NCBI GenBank assembly: GCA_009497875.2
Contig: CP032508.2
Coordinates: 1,364,001-1,428,000 of the forward strand
DNA: 64,000 nt
Reading direction: 5' to 3'
From: a gamma proteobacterium SS-5
Lineage (GTDB): Bacteria; Pseudomonadota; Gammaproteobacteria; Chromatiales; Chromatiaceae
Below the pieces are notes generated by a model. The model made no database searches, was not told where the DNA came from, and saw only the letters and a program-made list of their open reading frames with translations. The position numbers and the translations under genes were made by a program. Positions 51,750 through 60,255 of this stretch are shown here, piece by piece (position 1 is the stretch's first letter; each line of letters starts with the position of its first letter).

Positions 51750-52206
51750 GGCGCAGAAGGAGTTAGACTGCTGCCACCCAAGCACCACTAAATACATGTC
51801 AATCTGGGAGCTCCGAGCCCCGAAAATTCCGATCTGATGCTCGGAGGGGCAAAGGTTAGGCGTGGCCCTGCCCAGCAGCAACCCCGGACTCCGCCCTTCG
51901 TCAGGCCCTTCGTCAGGCCCTTCGGCAGGCTCAGGACGCCGCTCAGGACGCCGCTCAGGACATCGCTTCGCTGCATCCGGGCTACTTCTTCCTCATTCTT
52001 CTCTGCGTCCTTTGCGCTTCTTTGCGTCCTCTGCGTCCCATCGATTAGAAGATGTTTCATGTTCCGGGGTGGCCGCCTCGCCCCATGATCGTTGGTGGAA
52101 AGCACAGGGCGTTATCTCAGACCGGGCAAGCGGGGAGTCAAAGACTTCGCCAATCCGGCCATAGCCGCTACAATGGTCATAGATGCCCCTTGTGCAGGAC
52201 CAACGA
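51750..52206. other. Spacer between nuclease-like copies 3 and 4
   Basis: 457 bp without a gene. R1 is absent: CCCA runs directly into AGCACCACTAAATAC at about 51779-51793. The remaining blocks are as in the other spacers, including the transposase-tail fragment 52092-52187. Confidence 0.4.
52092..52187 (+). pseudogene. Transposase-tail fragment before copy 4
   Basis: Same reading as the fragments at 49852 and 51038 (LVESTGRYLRPGKRGVKDFA). It precedes copy 4 by 19 bp. Confidence 0.4.
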
Positions 52207-52824
52207 ATGCCTAACCTCAATACACCAGCCCCCAATTTTGACGATGTCTGGCGCACAATCCAGGAACTTGCCTTGGCGCAGAAGGAGAGCCAGAAAGAAG
52301 CCGACCGGCGTATGAGAGAAGCCGACCGGCGCATGAAAGAAGCCGATTTGCGCATGAGTAAAACAGACAAGCAAATCAAAGCACTGGCCAAGCAGCTAGG
52401 CGAGCACGGCAACCGCCTGGGCGAGTTTGTCCAAGAGATGGTGCGTCCCGCCGTGGTCAAGCTGTTCCAGGGGCGCAACCTGCCGGTGCATCAGGTGCTG
52501 TCGAATCTGGTGGCCTACGGTGATGATCGCCAGTCCCGCATGGAAATCGATCTGCTGGTGGTGGATACGGGCACCGTGATCGCGGTGGAGTGCAAATCCC
52601 GCCTCAGCTGCGAGGACGTGGATGAGCACCTGCTTCGACTGCAGGGCTTCAAGACCTGCTTCCCCCAATACCAACCCTACACCCTGCTGGGCGGGGTGGC
52701 CGCCATGGTGCTGGCAGAAGACGTGAGCCGCTATGCCTACCGCAAAGGGCTGTTCGTGCTGGCGCAATCTGGCGATGCCATGGAAATCCGCAACGAAACC
52801 CAATTCATACCAAAGTCTTGGTAA
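52207..52824 (+). CDS. PD-(D/E)XK nuclease-like coiled-coil protein, copy 4 (long coil)
   Basis: 205 residues. The coil is SQKEADRRMREADRRMKEAD then LRMSKTDK, 28 residues: the copy 2 coil with two extra ADRRM(R/K)E heptads. The nuclease-like half matches the other copies with MEIDLLVVDTGTVIAVECK, and NETQFIP for NEAQFIP near the end. No R1 follows; the unit ends with a diverged tail at 52858. Confidence 0.78.
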   Translation: MPNLNTPAPNFDDVWRTIQELALAQKESQKEADRRMREADRRMKEADLRMSKTDKQIKALAKQLGEHGNRLGEFVQEMVRPAVVKLFQGRNLPVHQVLSNLVAYGDDRQSRMEIDLLVVDTGTVIAVECKSRLSCEDVDEHLLRLQGFKTCFPQYQPYTLLGGVAAMVLAEDVSRYAYRKGLFVLAQSGDAMEIRNETQFIPKSW

Positions 52825-52958
52825 GGCACAGAAGGAGTTAGACTGCTGCCGCCCAAGCAGCACTAAATCATTCCCCCCAGGGGGAGGCAATGGTGTGAAG
52901 TTAAGACACTTACTGGCTGCTTAAGCCGTTCGCTGACAATTATGATGTGGGCTAAATC

Positions 52959-53321
52959 ATGGGATTAACACAGGTTACGGTAGCCTTGGGTAACTTGATG
53001 GGCACAGGCGATTGCTATGAAGAGGAATTTCTGGTCGATACGGGTGGTATCGATTGTTTGGCACCTGCCTCGGCCTTGGTGCGCGCCGGAATAGTGACCG
53101 AGGGGCGTGATGTGTATGAGCTGGCCAATGGCGAGGTCGTGGAATACCCCTATGGATTTGCCCGCGTTACGTTTATGGGTGCCGAAACGGTCAGCAAGGT
53201 GATATTTGGGCCGGATGAGTGCGAGCCTTTACTGGGTGTAGTTGCGCTTGAGAGCACCGGTATTGGCGTCGATCCGGTCTCCCGTACGCTGAAACGGATG
53301 GCCGCTAAGCCGCTGAAATAA
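52959..53321 (+). CDS. Retropepsin-like clan AA aspartic protease
   Basis: A 120-residue single-domain protein. The active-site motif FLVDTGGIDCLAP (DTG) and the second conserved part EPLLGVVALESTGIGVDP (the hydrophobic-hydrophobic-Gly pattern) fit retropepsin-like aspartic proteases, which act as dimers. No signal peptide, so it is cytoplasmic. Small retropepsin-like genes are often found next to toxin-antitoxin-like or PIN-type genes; none is adjacent here. It follows the nuclease-like array by 134 bp and precedes tRNA-Arg. Substrate unknown. Confidence 0.8.
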   Translation: MGLTQVTVALGNLMGTGDCYEEEFLVDTGGIDCLAPASALVRAGIVTEGRDVYELANGEVVEYPYGFARVTFMGAETVSKVIFGPDECEPLLGVVALESTGIGVDPVSRTLKRMAAKPLK

Positions 53322-53556
53322 TTTGTGAAACAACTAAAGAGAAGAAAAGGGCCGAGCCGCGCACCCGAAAAAGCCCTGAGCTATCCACCGCATCAACCTA
53401 AAATCATCCACCGAATCGGCATAGACGTCATGTGCGTGGGGTGCAGGCAGCGAGCAATCCCTCCCCAAGAGTCAAGAGCCACCGCCGAAGGTGGAGCCGC
53501 TGGAGACCTGGCTGCAAACCGAGAAGGCTGAAAGTTCTGTAACTGTTTGAATTTAT

Positions 53557-53633
53557 TGGCGCGCCCTAGAGGATTCGAACCTCTGACCTCAGCCTTCGGA
53601 GGGCTGCGCTCTATCCAACTGAGCTAAGGGCGC
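53557..53633 (-). tRNA. tRNA-Arg (anticodon CCG)
   Basis: The reverse strand folds as a cloverleaf of 77 nt with encoded CCA: acceptor GCGCCCT paired with AGGGCGC, D-arm with AGCTCAGTTGGATAGAGC, anticodon stem CAGCC/GGCTG with loop CTCCGAA giving CCG, and T-arm GGTTCGAATCC. It reads CGG codons. It lies between the protease gene and the cytochrome gene, at the edge of the accessory region, where tRNA genes often serve as integration sites. Confidence 0.95.
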
Positions 53634-53803
53634 TGGGGGAGGGGCGAAGAGCATAGCGAGATTTGCTCGTTTCGTCCATGTCCGTTTTGCCCCTTTTTGC
53701 CGAAGAGGGCAGCTGGGGCTATAATCCGCTGCCACCTTTGGCTGGGCTGCCCTGTACTTGGCCGGTCCGCCCCCTTTGACTTGCCCCTTTTAGGAGTATG
53801 AAG

Positions 53804-54313
53804 ATGTTTGCACAATCCGTTGCTGGCCTGGCCTTGGGCGCTGCCCTGGCGCTGAGTTTTTCCTCCCTGCATGCCGAGGACCGTTCCGAGGTGTTGCAGC
53901 GGATCAAGCCCGTGGGCCAGGTGGCCATTACCGGCCAGCCCGAGCCCGCCCCGGCAAAACAGGCCGAGCAGCCGACTGCGGCGGCTGCGGCCAAGGCAGA
54001 GCCGGTACAGGCGGCCCCGGCCGAGGACAAGCAGGCGGCAGCGGCCAGCGAGGGGGCGAAGACGGCCAGCAGTGGTGAGTCCATCTACAACACCAAGTGC
54101 ATGGCCTGTCACATGACCGGGGCGGCCGGCGCGCCCAAGCTGGAGGACAAGGCCAATTGGGAGCCGCGTATCGCCAAGGGGATGGATGCCCTGTATCAGT
54201 CGGCCTTCAATGGCACCGCTAAGGGTATGCCGCCGCGTGGCACCTGCATGGAGTGCAGCGATGATGAACTCAAGGCGACGGTGGATTACATGGTGCAGCA
54301 GGCCAGCAACTAG
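53804..54313 (+). CDS. Cytochrome c5-type protein
   Basis: A periplasmic monoheme cytochrome c, 169 residues. A signal peptide (VAGLALGAALALSFSSLHA) is followed by an Ala/Glu/Pro-rich linker (about 50-85). The heme domain has CMACH, an axial Met in KGMPPRG, and a CMEC pair forming the disulfide typical of class c5. It would shuttle electrons to an oxidase or reductase. The start at ATG 53804 has AGGAG 7 nt upstream; an in-frame ATG 6 bases earlier is too close to that ribosome site. Confidence 0.88.
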   Translation: MFAQSVAGLALGAALALSFSSLHAEDRSEVLQRIKPVGQVAITGQPEPAPAKQAEQPTAAAAAKAEPVQAAPAEDKQAAAASEGAKTASSGESIYNTKCMACHMTGAAGAPKLEDKANWEPRIAKGMDALYQSAFNGTAKGMPPRGTCMECSDDELKATVDYMVQQASN

Positions 54314-54352
54314 CTGTCCGGCTGCCCTGGTCGGCTCGGCGAACGGCTTGGC

Positions 54353-55099
54353 TTGGCGTCACGTCACCATGACCGCCCGCATAAGGCCCTGAACGGTCCA
54401 CTCTATGCGGCAGGCCGTTGGCTGCATCGGCAGACGGGCCTGCTGTTTCCGCCCTGCTGCTCCCTTTGCGGGGCCGCTGGGGTGGGGGATTGGGATATCT
54501 GCGCCGAATGCCTGGCCGATCTGCCCCGGCTGGGTGCCTGTTGTCAACGCTGCGCCCTGCCGTTGGCCGTGCCGGGCCTCTGTGGTGCTTGTATGCAGCG
54601 GTCGCCGCTGTTTGATCGCTGCATCTGTCCGCTGCTCTATCAGGGGCCGGTCCCTGGCCTGATCACCGGGCTTAAATTCCATAACCGGCTGGCCCATGCC
54701 CGGCTGCTGGCAGAGCTGATGTGGCAGCGTTTGGAGCAGGAGGTGGAGTGGCCTGAGTTGATCCTGCCGGTGCCCCTGCATCCGCTAAGGCTGCGCCAGC
54801 GGGGCTATAACCAGGCGCTGGAGATTGCCCGTCCCCTGGCCCGGCGGCTGGGTAGGCCGCTGTCTATCCGCCATTGCCGTCGCCAGCGCGCCACCAGCGC
54901 CCAATCCGAGTTGCCCAAGCGCCAGCGGCAGAAGAATCTGCGCGGGGCCTTTGTTCTGGATCGGCCCCTGGGGGTAGGGCACCTGGCCCTGCTGGATGAC
55001 GTGGTGACGACCGGCAGCACGGTCAATGAACTGGCCCGGCTGCTCAAGGGTGCCGGGGTGCAGCGGGTGGATGTCTGGGCGCTGGCGAGGACGCCTTGA
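54353..55099 (+). CDS. comF: ComF family phosphoribosyltransferase-like protein
   Basis: A 248-residue ComF/GntX protein. The N-terminal double zinc ribbon (PCCSLCG, DICAEC, CCQRCALP, LCGACM) is followed by a PRTase fold. The PRPP loop LLDDVVTTGSTVNEL is complete, and KRQRQKNLRGAF is the typical basic segment. ComF is required for DNA uptake in naturally competent bacteria, GntX for iron-sulfur or gluconate-related roles in others. The start is approximate because the N-terminus is poorly conserved. Confidence 0.88.
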   Translation: MASRHHDRPHKALNGPLYAAGRWLHRQTGLLFPPCCSLCGAAGVGDWDICAECLADLPRLGACCQRCALPLAVPGLCGACMQRSPLFDRCICPLLYQGPVPGLITGLKFHNRLAHARLLAELMWQRLEQEVEWPELILPVPLHPLRLRQRGYNQALEIARPLARRLGRPLSIRHCRRQRATSAQSELPKRQRQKNLRGAFVLDRPLGVGHLALLDDVVTTGSTVNELARLLKGAGVQRVDVWALARTP

Positions 55100-55187
55100 A
55101 TAAAGTTTGGAGTTTGAGGTTTGAAGGGATGTGCCCTTCGGGGGTTTTTTAGAATCGCGGGCAAGCCCGCTCCCACGGCAAGCCCAA

Positions 55188-55220
55188 CGATGTAGGAGGC
55201 CTTGGCCGCGAAGGGCGCTT
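55188..55220. repeat. REP-like element before pyrC'
   Basis: GATGTAGGAGGCCTTGGCCG then CGAAGGGCGCTT, matching the two units at 32611-32703 with one base lost in AGGAGCGGCC. It sits between the 3' ends of the convergent comF and pyrC' genes. Confidence 0.6.
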
Positions 55221-56496
55221 ATGATTGATAGACAACCCGGCCTTCAAACAGGGTGTAGCACACCCGTCCGGGTAGGTGCCAGCCGTGAAAGGGGGTGTTG
55301 TGGCCGGCGCTGTGCATCTGTTCGCGGTCCAGGACCCAGTCTGCCTCGGGGTCGAAGATGCAGATATCGGCGCTGTTGCCCAGGCTCAGGCGGCCGGCCG
55401 GGATGTCCACCACTTGGGCGGGGCCGAGGGTGAGCCGGGCTATGGCCTCGGGCAGGCTGAGCAGGCCATCGCGCACCAGCTTCAGGCTCAGCGGTAACAG
55501 GGTCTCCAGGCCGGAGATGCCGGGTTCGGTGGAGGGGAAGGGGGCCTGCTTGGCGTCTTCTTCGTGGGGCTGATGGTCGGAGCAGAGGGCGCTGATGACG
55601 CCTTCAGCCAGGGCCTGACGCAGGGCCTCGCGGTCTTGCAGGGTGCGCAGGGGCGGGATCAGGTGGCAGTCGCTGTTGTAGCCGTCCACGTCCTGCTCGG
55701 TCAGGTGCAGTTGATGTACGGCGCAGTCGGCGGTGATGGGCAGGCCATCGTGCTGGGCGCGGCGGATCTTGCGCACGGCGGTGGCGGTGGAGATACCGTG
55801 AAAGTGCAGCCGGGCACCGGTGTGCTCGGCCAGGGCGATGTCGCGTGCCACGGCCACGGTCTCGGCGGCGGCGGGGATGCCGGGCAGGCCCAGGCGGGTG
55901 GCCACCGGGCCTTCGTGTACACAGCCGTTGCCGCGCAGGTGCCTGTCCTCCGGGCGGACGAAGACCACCAGGCCGAAGGTGACGGCGTATTCCAGGGCGC
56001 GGCGCTCCACCTGGGTGTTCTTGAACGGGCGCAGGCCGTTGCTCAGGGCCACGCAGCCGGCCTCGTGCAGGGCGGCCATCTCGCTCAGGGCGTCCCCCCT
56101 GAGGCCTTGGGTGATGGCCCCTATGGGCAGCACCATGGCCTTGCCGCTCTGCTTGGCGCGACGCCGGATCAGCTCTACCACCGCCGGTGAGTCGATCACC
56201 GGATCGGTGTCCGGGGCGCAGCACAGGCTGGTGATGCCGGCCGCGGCGGCGGCGGCGGTCTCGCTGGCGATGTTGGCCTTGACCTCCAGCCCCGGCTCGC
56301 GCAGATGGGCGCTCAGGTCCACCAGGCCGGGGCAGACCACGCGCTCGCGGGCGTCTATCACCTGTTCGGCGACAAAGCCCGCTGGTGGCTGGCCTATGGC
56401 CAGTATCCGGCCTGCGGCCAGGTGCAGGTCGATGATCTCATCGCGCTCAGCGGCGGGGTCGATCAGGCGGCCATTGAGGATGCTGATACTGTTCAT
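55219..56496 (-). CDS. Dihydroorotase-like protein PyrC' (probably inactive subunit)
   Basis: 425 residues of the amidohydrolase/dihydroorotase family. The first metal motif, normally DxHxHxR, reads [10 protein letters not shown] (60-69): Ser62 replaces the first metal-binding His. Further parts [10 protein letters not shown] and [18 protein letters not shown] resemble the family. In Pseudomonas, a similar pyrC'-coded subunit lacks metal ligands and is needed only for ATCase assembly. The ATG 56496 overlaps the pyrB stop. A true pyrC is expected elsewhere. Confidence 0.88.
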   Translation of the reverse strand: MNSISILNGRLIDPAAERDEIIDLHLAAGRILAIGQPPAGFVAEQVIDARERVVCPGLVDLSAHLREPGLEVKANIASETAAAAAAGITSLCCAPDTDPVIDSPAVVELIRRRAKQSGKAMVLPIGAITQGLRGDALSEMAALHEAGCVALSNGLRPFKNTQVERRALEYAVTFGLVVFVRPEDRHLRGNGCVHEGPVATRLGLPGIPAAAETVAVARDIALAEHTGARLHFHGISTATAVRKIRRAQHDGLPITADCAVHQLHLTEQDVDGYNSDCHLIPPLRTLQDREALRQALAEGVISALCSDHQPHEEDAKQAPFPSTEPGISGLETLLPLSLKLVRDGLLSLPEAIARLTLGPAQVVDIPAGRLSLGNSADICIFDPEADWVLDREQMHSAGHNTPFHGWHLPGRVCYTLFEGRVVYQS

Positions 56497-57461
56497 GACT
56501 CGGCCCCAGGGGTTTGCTGCATACACAGGGACATCACCGCCATGCGCACGGCAATGCCGTAGGTGACCTGTTCCAGAATCACCGAGCGCGGCCCGTCGGC
56601 CACCTCGGAGTCCATCTCCACGCCCCGGTTGATCGGCCCGGGGTGCATGACTATGGCCTCGGGGTGGAGCAGGTCCAGGCGTTCCTCGGTGAGGCCGAAC
56701 AGGCGGTAGTACTCCTGTTCGCTGGGCAGGAAGGCCCCCTCCATGCGCTCCTTCTGCAGACGCAGCATGATGACCACATCGGCATCGCGGATGCCTGCCT
56801 CCAGGTCGTGAAAGGGGTGTACCCCCAGGCTGCGCATGTCGTTGGGCATCAGGGTGCGCGGCGCGATGACCCGCACCTCGGCCGCGCCCAGGGTGTTGAG
56901 GGCGACGATCTGTGAGCGGGCCACCCGCGAGTGGCGCAGATCGCCCACTATGGCTATCCGCAAGCGGCCAAAGTCGGGCTTGTGGCGGCGGATGGTGAAC
57001 ATGTCCAGCATGGCCTGGGTGGGGTGCGCGTGCCAGCCGTCACCGGCGTTGATCACGCTGACGTGGGGGGCGCAGTGCTCGGCGATGAAGTGGGCCGCGC
57101 CGCTTTCGCCGTGGCGGACCACGAACATGTCCACCTGCATGGCCTCCAGGTTGCGCAGGGTGTCGAGCAGGGTCTCGCCCTTGCTGGTGGCCGAGGTGCT
57201 GATGTTGAGGTTGAGCACGTCGGCGGACAGGCGCTTGGCGGCCAATTCAAAGGTGGTTCGGGTGCGCGTGCTGTTCTCGAAAAACAGGTTGGCGATGACC
57301 TTGCCGCGCAGCAGGGGCACCTTTTTCACCGTGCGGTTACTGACCCCGGCGAAGGATTCGGCGGTGTCCAGGATCAGGTTGAGCATCTGCCGGTCCAGCC
57401 CCTGGATGCTGAGAAAGTGGCGCAGGCGGCCCTGCTCGTCGAGCTGTAGATTGGGCCTCAT
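56493..57461 (-). CDS. pyrB: Aspartate carbamoyltransferase catalytic chain
   Basis: First committed step of pyrimidine synthesis, 322 residues. The carbamoyl phosphate motif [19 protein letters not shown], the 80s loop [16 protein letters not shown] and [16 protein letters not shown] are intact. It overlaps pyrR by 4 bp and pyrC' by 4 bp, giving the pyrR-pyrB-pyrC' operon seen in pseudomonads and related bacteria; the three-subunit dodecamer is likely. Confidence 0.96.
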   Translation of the reverse strand: MRPNLQLDEQGRLRHFLSIQGLDRQMLNLILDTAESFAGVSNRTVKKVPLLRGKVIANLFFENSTRTRTTFELAAKRLSADVLNLNISTSATSKGETLLDTLRNLEAMQVDMFVVRHGESGAAHFIAEHCAPHVSVINAGDGWHAHPTQAMLDMFTIRRHKPDFGRLRIAIVGDLRHSRVARSQIVALNTLGAAEVRVIAPRTLMPNDMRSLGVHPFHDLEAGIRDADVVIMLRLQKERMEGAFLPSEQEYYRLFGLTEERLDLLHPEAIVMHPGPINRGVEMDSEVADGPRSVILEQVTYGIAVRMAVMSLCMQQTPGAES

Positions 57462-58006
57462 GCCGCCTCTCCGGCGGCCCGCGCGACCTGCTTGGGGTGA
57501 CCGATGAACAGCCGCAGCGGGGCCGGTCCGGCCAGGGTGACCTGGGCGTCCTGATCCAGTTGCAGGGCGGATAGCTTGGGCTGGATGGGCAGCTCGCGGC
57601 CATTGCGCTGCACCAGCACCAGCAGGCTGACCGAGGCCGGTCGGCCGTAATCGAACAGCTCGTTGAGGGCGGCGCGGGCGGTACGGCCGGTCTGGATGAC
57701 GTCGTCCACCAACAGTACATGCCGCCCCTCCAGATCGAAGGGGATGTCCGAGGGGCGTACCTCGGGGTTCATGCCGATGCGGGTGAAGTCGTCCCGGTAG
57801 AAGCTGATGTCCAACACCCCCAGGGGCTCGCTCAGGCCCAGCTGACGGTGCAGCAGATCGGCCACCCAGACACCGCCGGTGTGGATGCCGACCATGAGGG
57901 GATCGCTGACGCCGTGCCGGAGCAGATCGGCCTGCAGGCGCTCGCCAAGCTGGCGGATCAGGCCCTCGACCTCTGGGGTATCTAGGCTGCGGGTTTCATC
58001 GTTCAT
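57458..58006 (-). CDS. pyrR: PyrR bifunctional regulator/uracil phosphoribosyltransferase
   Basis: A PRTase-fold protein, 182 residues. The PRPP loop [21 protein letters not shown] is complete and [11 protein letters not shown] is typical of PyrR. In bacilli PyrR attenuates pyr mRNA; in gammaproteobacteria it may only retain UPRTase activity. Upstream there is no visible terminator/antiterminator leader in the first 60 bp. The start [13 protein letters not shown] (58006) is preferred over a weak TTG 36 bases earlier. Confidence 0.9.
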   Translation of the reverse strand: MNDETRSLDTPEVEGLIRQLGERLQADLLRHGVSDPLMVGIHTGGVWVADLLHRQLGLSEPLGVLDISFYRDDFTRIGMNPEVRPSDIPFDLEGRHVLLVDDVIQTGRTARAALNELFDYGRPASVSLLVLVQRNGRELPIQPKLSALQLDQDAQVTLAGPAPLRLFIGHPKQVARAAGEAA

Positions 58007-58042
58007 GGGCAGTGCTCGTGCTAGGGGTGGCAAGGTGTTCAA

Positions 58043-58507
58043 ATCCTAAACTGCCATTCCCGCCAGGGAGTGGCGGGGATCCCGTACCAAGGATGGCAGC
58101 AGGCTTGGCAACGGTCAGGCCCTGCCCTCCCTGGCCACTGGATTCCGGCGGTCCACGCTGGAATGACGGCTGAGTCGTTGCTTCAAATCGCGGATTATGC
58201 CGATTTCTTTACAGATTGAACGCTCAATTTTACCTGATTACCCACAATCCTCCGCCAATCGGGTAGGTCGGCCCAGGACAGCCGGTGGGCGTGCCGCTTG
58301 CTGGGCAATCGGCCATGCCCTGTCAGGTCGCCTGGCAGAGCCGACCTCCCACGTCAGGTTAAGCCGTTCGCTCGGCCAGCGCTTTTGCTTTTCCGCTCAG
58401 CTGACGGCATTGGCTGTCCAGCCCCTTGCCCGCTGTCCATTTTTGCTCGGCTTAGGGTACCATCTGAACGCGAAATTTTTCATTATTGAGCCTGGGCAGG
58501 AGACACC
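58043..58507. other. Intergenic region between pyrR and larE with two imperfect repeats
   Basis: 465 bp, no supported gene. At 58055-58170 there is an imperfect inverted pair, ATTCCCGCCAGGGAGTGGCG and GATTCCGGCGGTCC...GCTGGAATGACGG. At 58262-58348 an R3-like repeat, TAGGTCGGCCCAGGACAGCC, pairs with GCAGAGCCGACCTCC. The pyrR promoter (minus) and the larE promoter (plus) both fall here. Confidence 0.4.
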
Positions 58508-59341
58508 ATGCAGCACCAGACCGAGCGACTGATCCACCAATTGAGCCAGCTGCTGGGCCAGATCGGCCCGCTCAAGCTGGCCTGCAGCGGCGGCGTGGAT
58601 AGCCTGACCCTGGCCCTTTTGGCCCACCGCAGCCTGGGCGATCAGGCACTGATCTGCCATGCCGTCTCCCCGGCGGTGCCGACCGAGGCCACGGCGCGGG
58701 TGCAGGGGCTGGCCCTGCGCCACGGCTGGCGGCTGCAACGGCTGGATGCCGGCGAGTTTGCCGACCCCAATTACCTGAACAATCCCTATGACCGCTGCTT
58801 TCACTGCAAAAGCAACCTCTACGCCGCCCTGGAGCGCATCGCCGCCGAGGGCGGAGACGCTACCCTGGTATCGGGCACCAACCGGGATGACCTGGACGAC
58901 TACCGCCCCGGCCTGATCGCCGCGCGCCGCTTCCGGGTGCGGCATCCCTATGTCGAATGCGGCATCGGCAAGGCCGAGGTGCGCCGCATCGCCGCCCATC
59001 TGGGGCAGGCCGAGCTGGCTGAGCTGCCGGCCTCGCCCTGTCTGGCCAGCCGGGTGCAGACCGGCCTGCCGATCCGCGCCGAGCACCTGGGCTTTGTTCA
59101 CCAGGTGGAGCGGGCACTGACAGAGGCGCTGCGGCCCAGGGTGGTGCGCTGCCGCATCTTCAACGATGCCATCAGTATTCAGCTTGACCCGGAGAGCCTG
59201 CAACGCCTGGATGCCGCCAAGGAGCACTGGCGTGCCCAGGTACAGGGGCTGGCCGCGCCCTTGCAGCTGCCAGGGCCGGTGCGCTTTGACCCCTACCGCA
59301 TGGGCAGCGCCTTCGTTGCCGAGGGGGAATCGGCCCCGTGA
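58508..59341 (+). CDS. larE: LarE, ATP-dependent sacrificial sulfur insertase
   Basis: Second enzyme of nickel-pincer nucleotide (NPN) cofactor synthesis for lactate racemase. It has 277 residues, the PP-loop ACSGGVDSLTLALLAH, CFHCKSNLYAALERI and the SPCLASRV Cys that aligns with the sacrificial Cys of LarE. AGGAG precedes the ATG by 6 nt. larB follows with a 4-bp overlap (GTGA). larC and larA are not in the window. Confidence 0.92.
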   Translation: MQHQTERLIHQLSQLLGQIGPLKLACSGGVDSLTLALLAHRSLGDQALICHAVSPAVPTEATARVQGLALRHGWRLQRLDAGEFADPNYLNNPYDRCFHCKSNLYAALERIAAEGGDATLVSGTNRDDLDDYRPGLIAARRFRVRHPYVECGIGKAEVRRIAAHLGQAELAELPASPCLASRVQTGLPIRAEHLGFVHQVERALTEALRPRVVRCRIFNDAISIQLDPESLQRLDAAKEHWRAQVQGLAAPLQLPGPVRFDPYRMGSAFVAEGESAP

Positions 59342-60021
59342 TCGAAGCCAACAGCAAGGCCCAAATCAGATTGGATTTTGACCGCGCCGCACGCACCGGC
59401 CTGGACGAGGCGGTGTTCTGCATCCGCAAGAGCCCGGCGCAGATCAGCGCCATCCTGGAGCAGTTCCAGCAGCGGGGTCAGGCTTGCCTGCTGACCCGGT
59501 TGGAATCGACCAAGTTCCAGCAACTGTCCCCGGCCTGGCAACGGCAGCTGGATTATGACCCCCTCTCCGCCAGCGCCATCCTGGGCCAGCCCCCCGCCAT
59601 CCGGCCCGATCCCGCCCGCAGCGTGGCCATCGTCAGTGGCGGTACCTCGGATGCCCCGGTCTGCGCCGAGGTGGCACGCACCCTGGCCTTCTACGGCGTG
59701 GCCTGCCAACAGTTTCAGGACGTCGGCGTGACCGGTCTGTGGCGTTTGCTGGAGCGCATCGAGGAGATACGCCAATACCCCATCGTCATCGCCGTGGCCG
59801 GCATGGAGGGGGCTATTTTCTCGGTACTGGGCGGGCTGATCGACTCGGTGCTCATCGCCGTGCCCTGCTCGGTCTCCTACGGCGTCGGCCCCGATGGCGA
59901 GCTGGCCCTGCACGCCGCCCTGGGCTCCTGCGCCCCCGGCATCCTCAGCTGCAACATAGACAACGGCTACGGTGCCGCCTGTGCCGCCCTGCGTATCCTG
60001 CACCGGTTTCAGGCCGGTTAA
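59338..60021 (+). CDS. larB: LarB, pyridinium-3,5-biscarboxylic acid mononucleotide synthase
   Basis: First enzyme of the NPN cofactor pathway; carboxylates and hydrolyses NaAD. A 227-residue protein (AIR-carboxylase/PurE-like C-terminal half). Motifs: VAIVSGGTSDAPVCAEVAR, VGVTGLWRLLERIEEI and VAGMEGAIFSVLGGLIDSV. It starts at GTG overlapping larE. The pair larE-larB without larC next to it is less common than larBCE or larCBE. Confidence 0.93.
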   Translation: MIEANSKAQIRLDFDRAARTGLDEAVFCIRKSPAQISAILEQFQQRGQACLLTRLESTKFQQLSPAWQRQLDYDPLSASAILGQPPAIRPDPARSVAIVSGGTSDAPVCAEVARTLAFYGVACQQFQDVGVTGLWRLLERIEEIRQYPIVIAVAGMEGAIFSVLGGLIDSVLIAVPCSVSYGVGPDGELALHAALGSCAPGILSCNIDNGYGAACAALRILHRFQAG

Positions 60022-60032
60022 GGAACAGCGAC

Positions 60033-60052
60033 ATAGGGCGGGCCGCGCCCGC
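60033..60052. repeat. Half copy of R3 after larB
   Basis: ATAGGGCGGGCCGCGCCCGC, one arm of the R3 inverted repeat. The other arm is absent, so it is a remnant. The remaining 200 bp to the next start holds no supported gene. Confidence 0.55.
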
Positions 60053-60255
60053 CGCCAAGGCAGCTGGGTCCTGGATTTAATATTTCTCTGTCTTGGCCGA
60101 TAGCCTGAGTGCAACGGACAAAGGCGGCCTTCAGGGCCAGCCAGACAGGGCGGAACGGGATGGCCGCCAGGCGTTGCCAGAGCAATCAGGATTCAACAAA
60201 ACCCGGCCTCGGCCGATATAGGGTGCAAGGAAAGTGTTTTTATGCAGGTGGCGTT

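Larger units (their letters stand above)
48590..52860 (+). repeat. Four-copy array of ~1.05-1.22 kb units (nuclease-like gene plus flanks)
   Basis: Units repeat in this order: transposase-tail fragment, PD-(D/E)XK gene, GGCACAGAAGGAGTTAGACT spacer, optional R1 element, GAGCTCCGAGC then GGCGTGGCCCTGCCCAGCAG block, GCTCAGGACGCC repeats, CTCTGCGTCCTTTGCGCTTC, GATGTTTCATGTTCCGGGGT. Gene starts at 48743, 49967, 51153 and 52207 give periods of 1224, 1186 and 1054. The fourth unit breaks off after GCAGCACTAAATC (52858-). It looks like recent unequal-crossover amplification. Confidence 0.88.

Noticed and set aside
53325-53531. Possible 68-residue protein from GTG after the protease gene
   Set aside because: Basic, no ribosome site, no recognisable pattern, irregular codon use; not supported.
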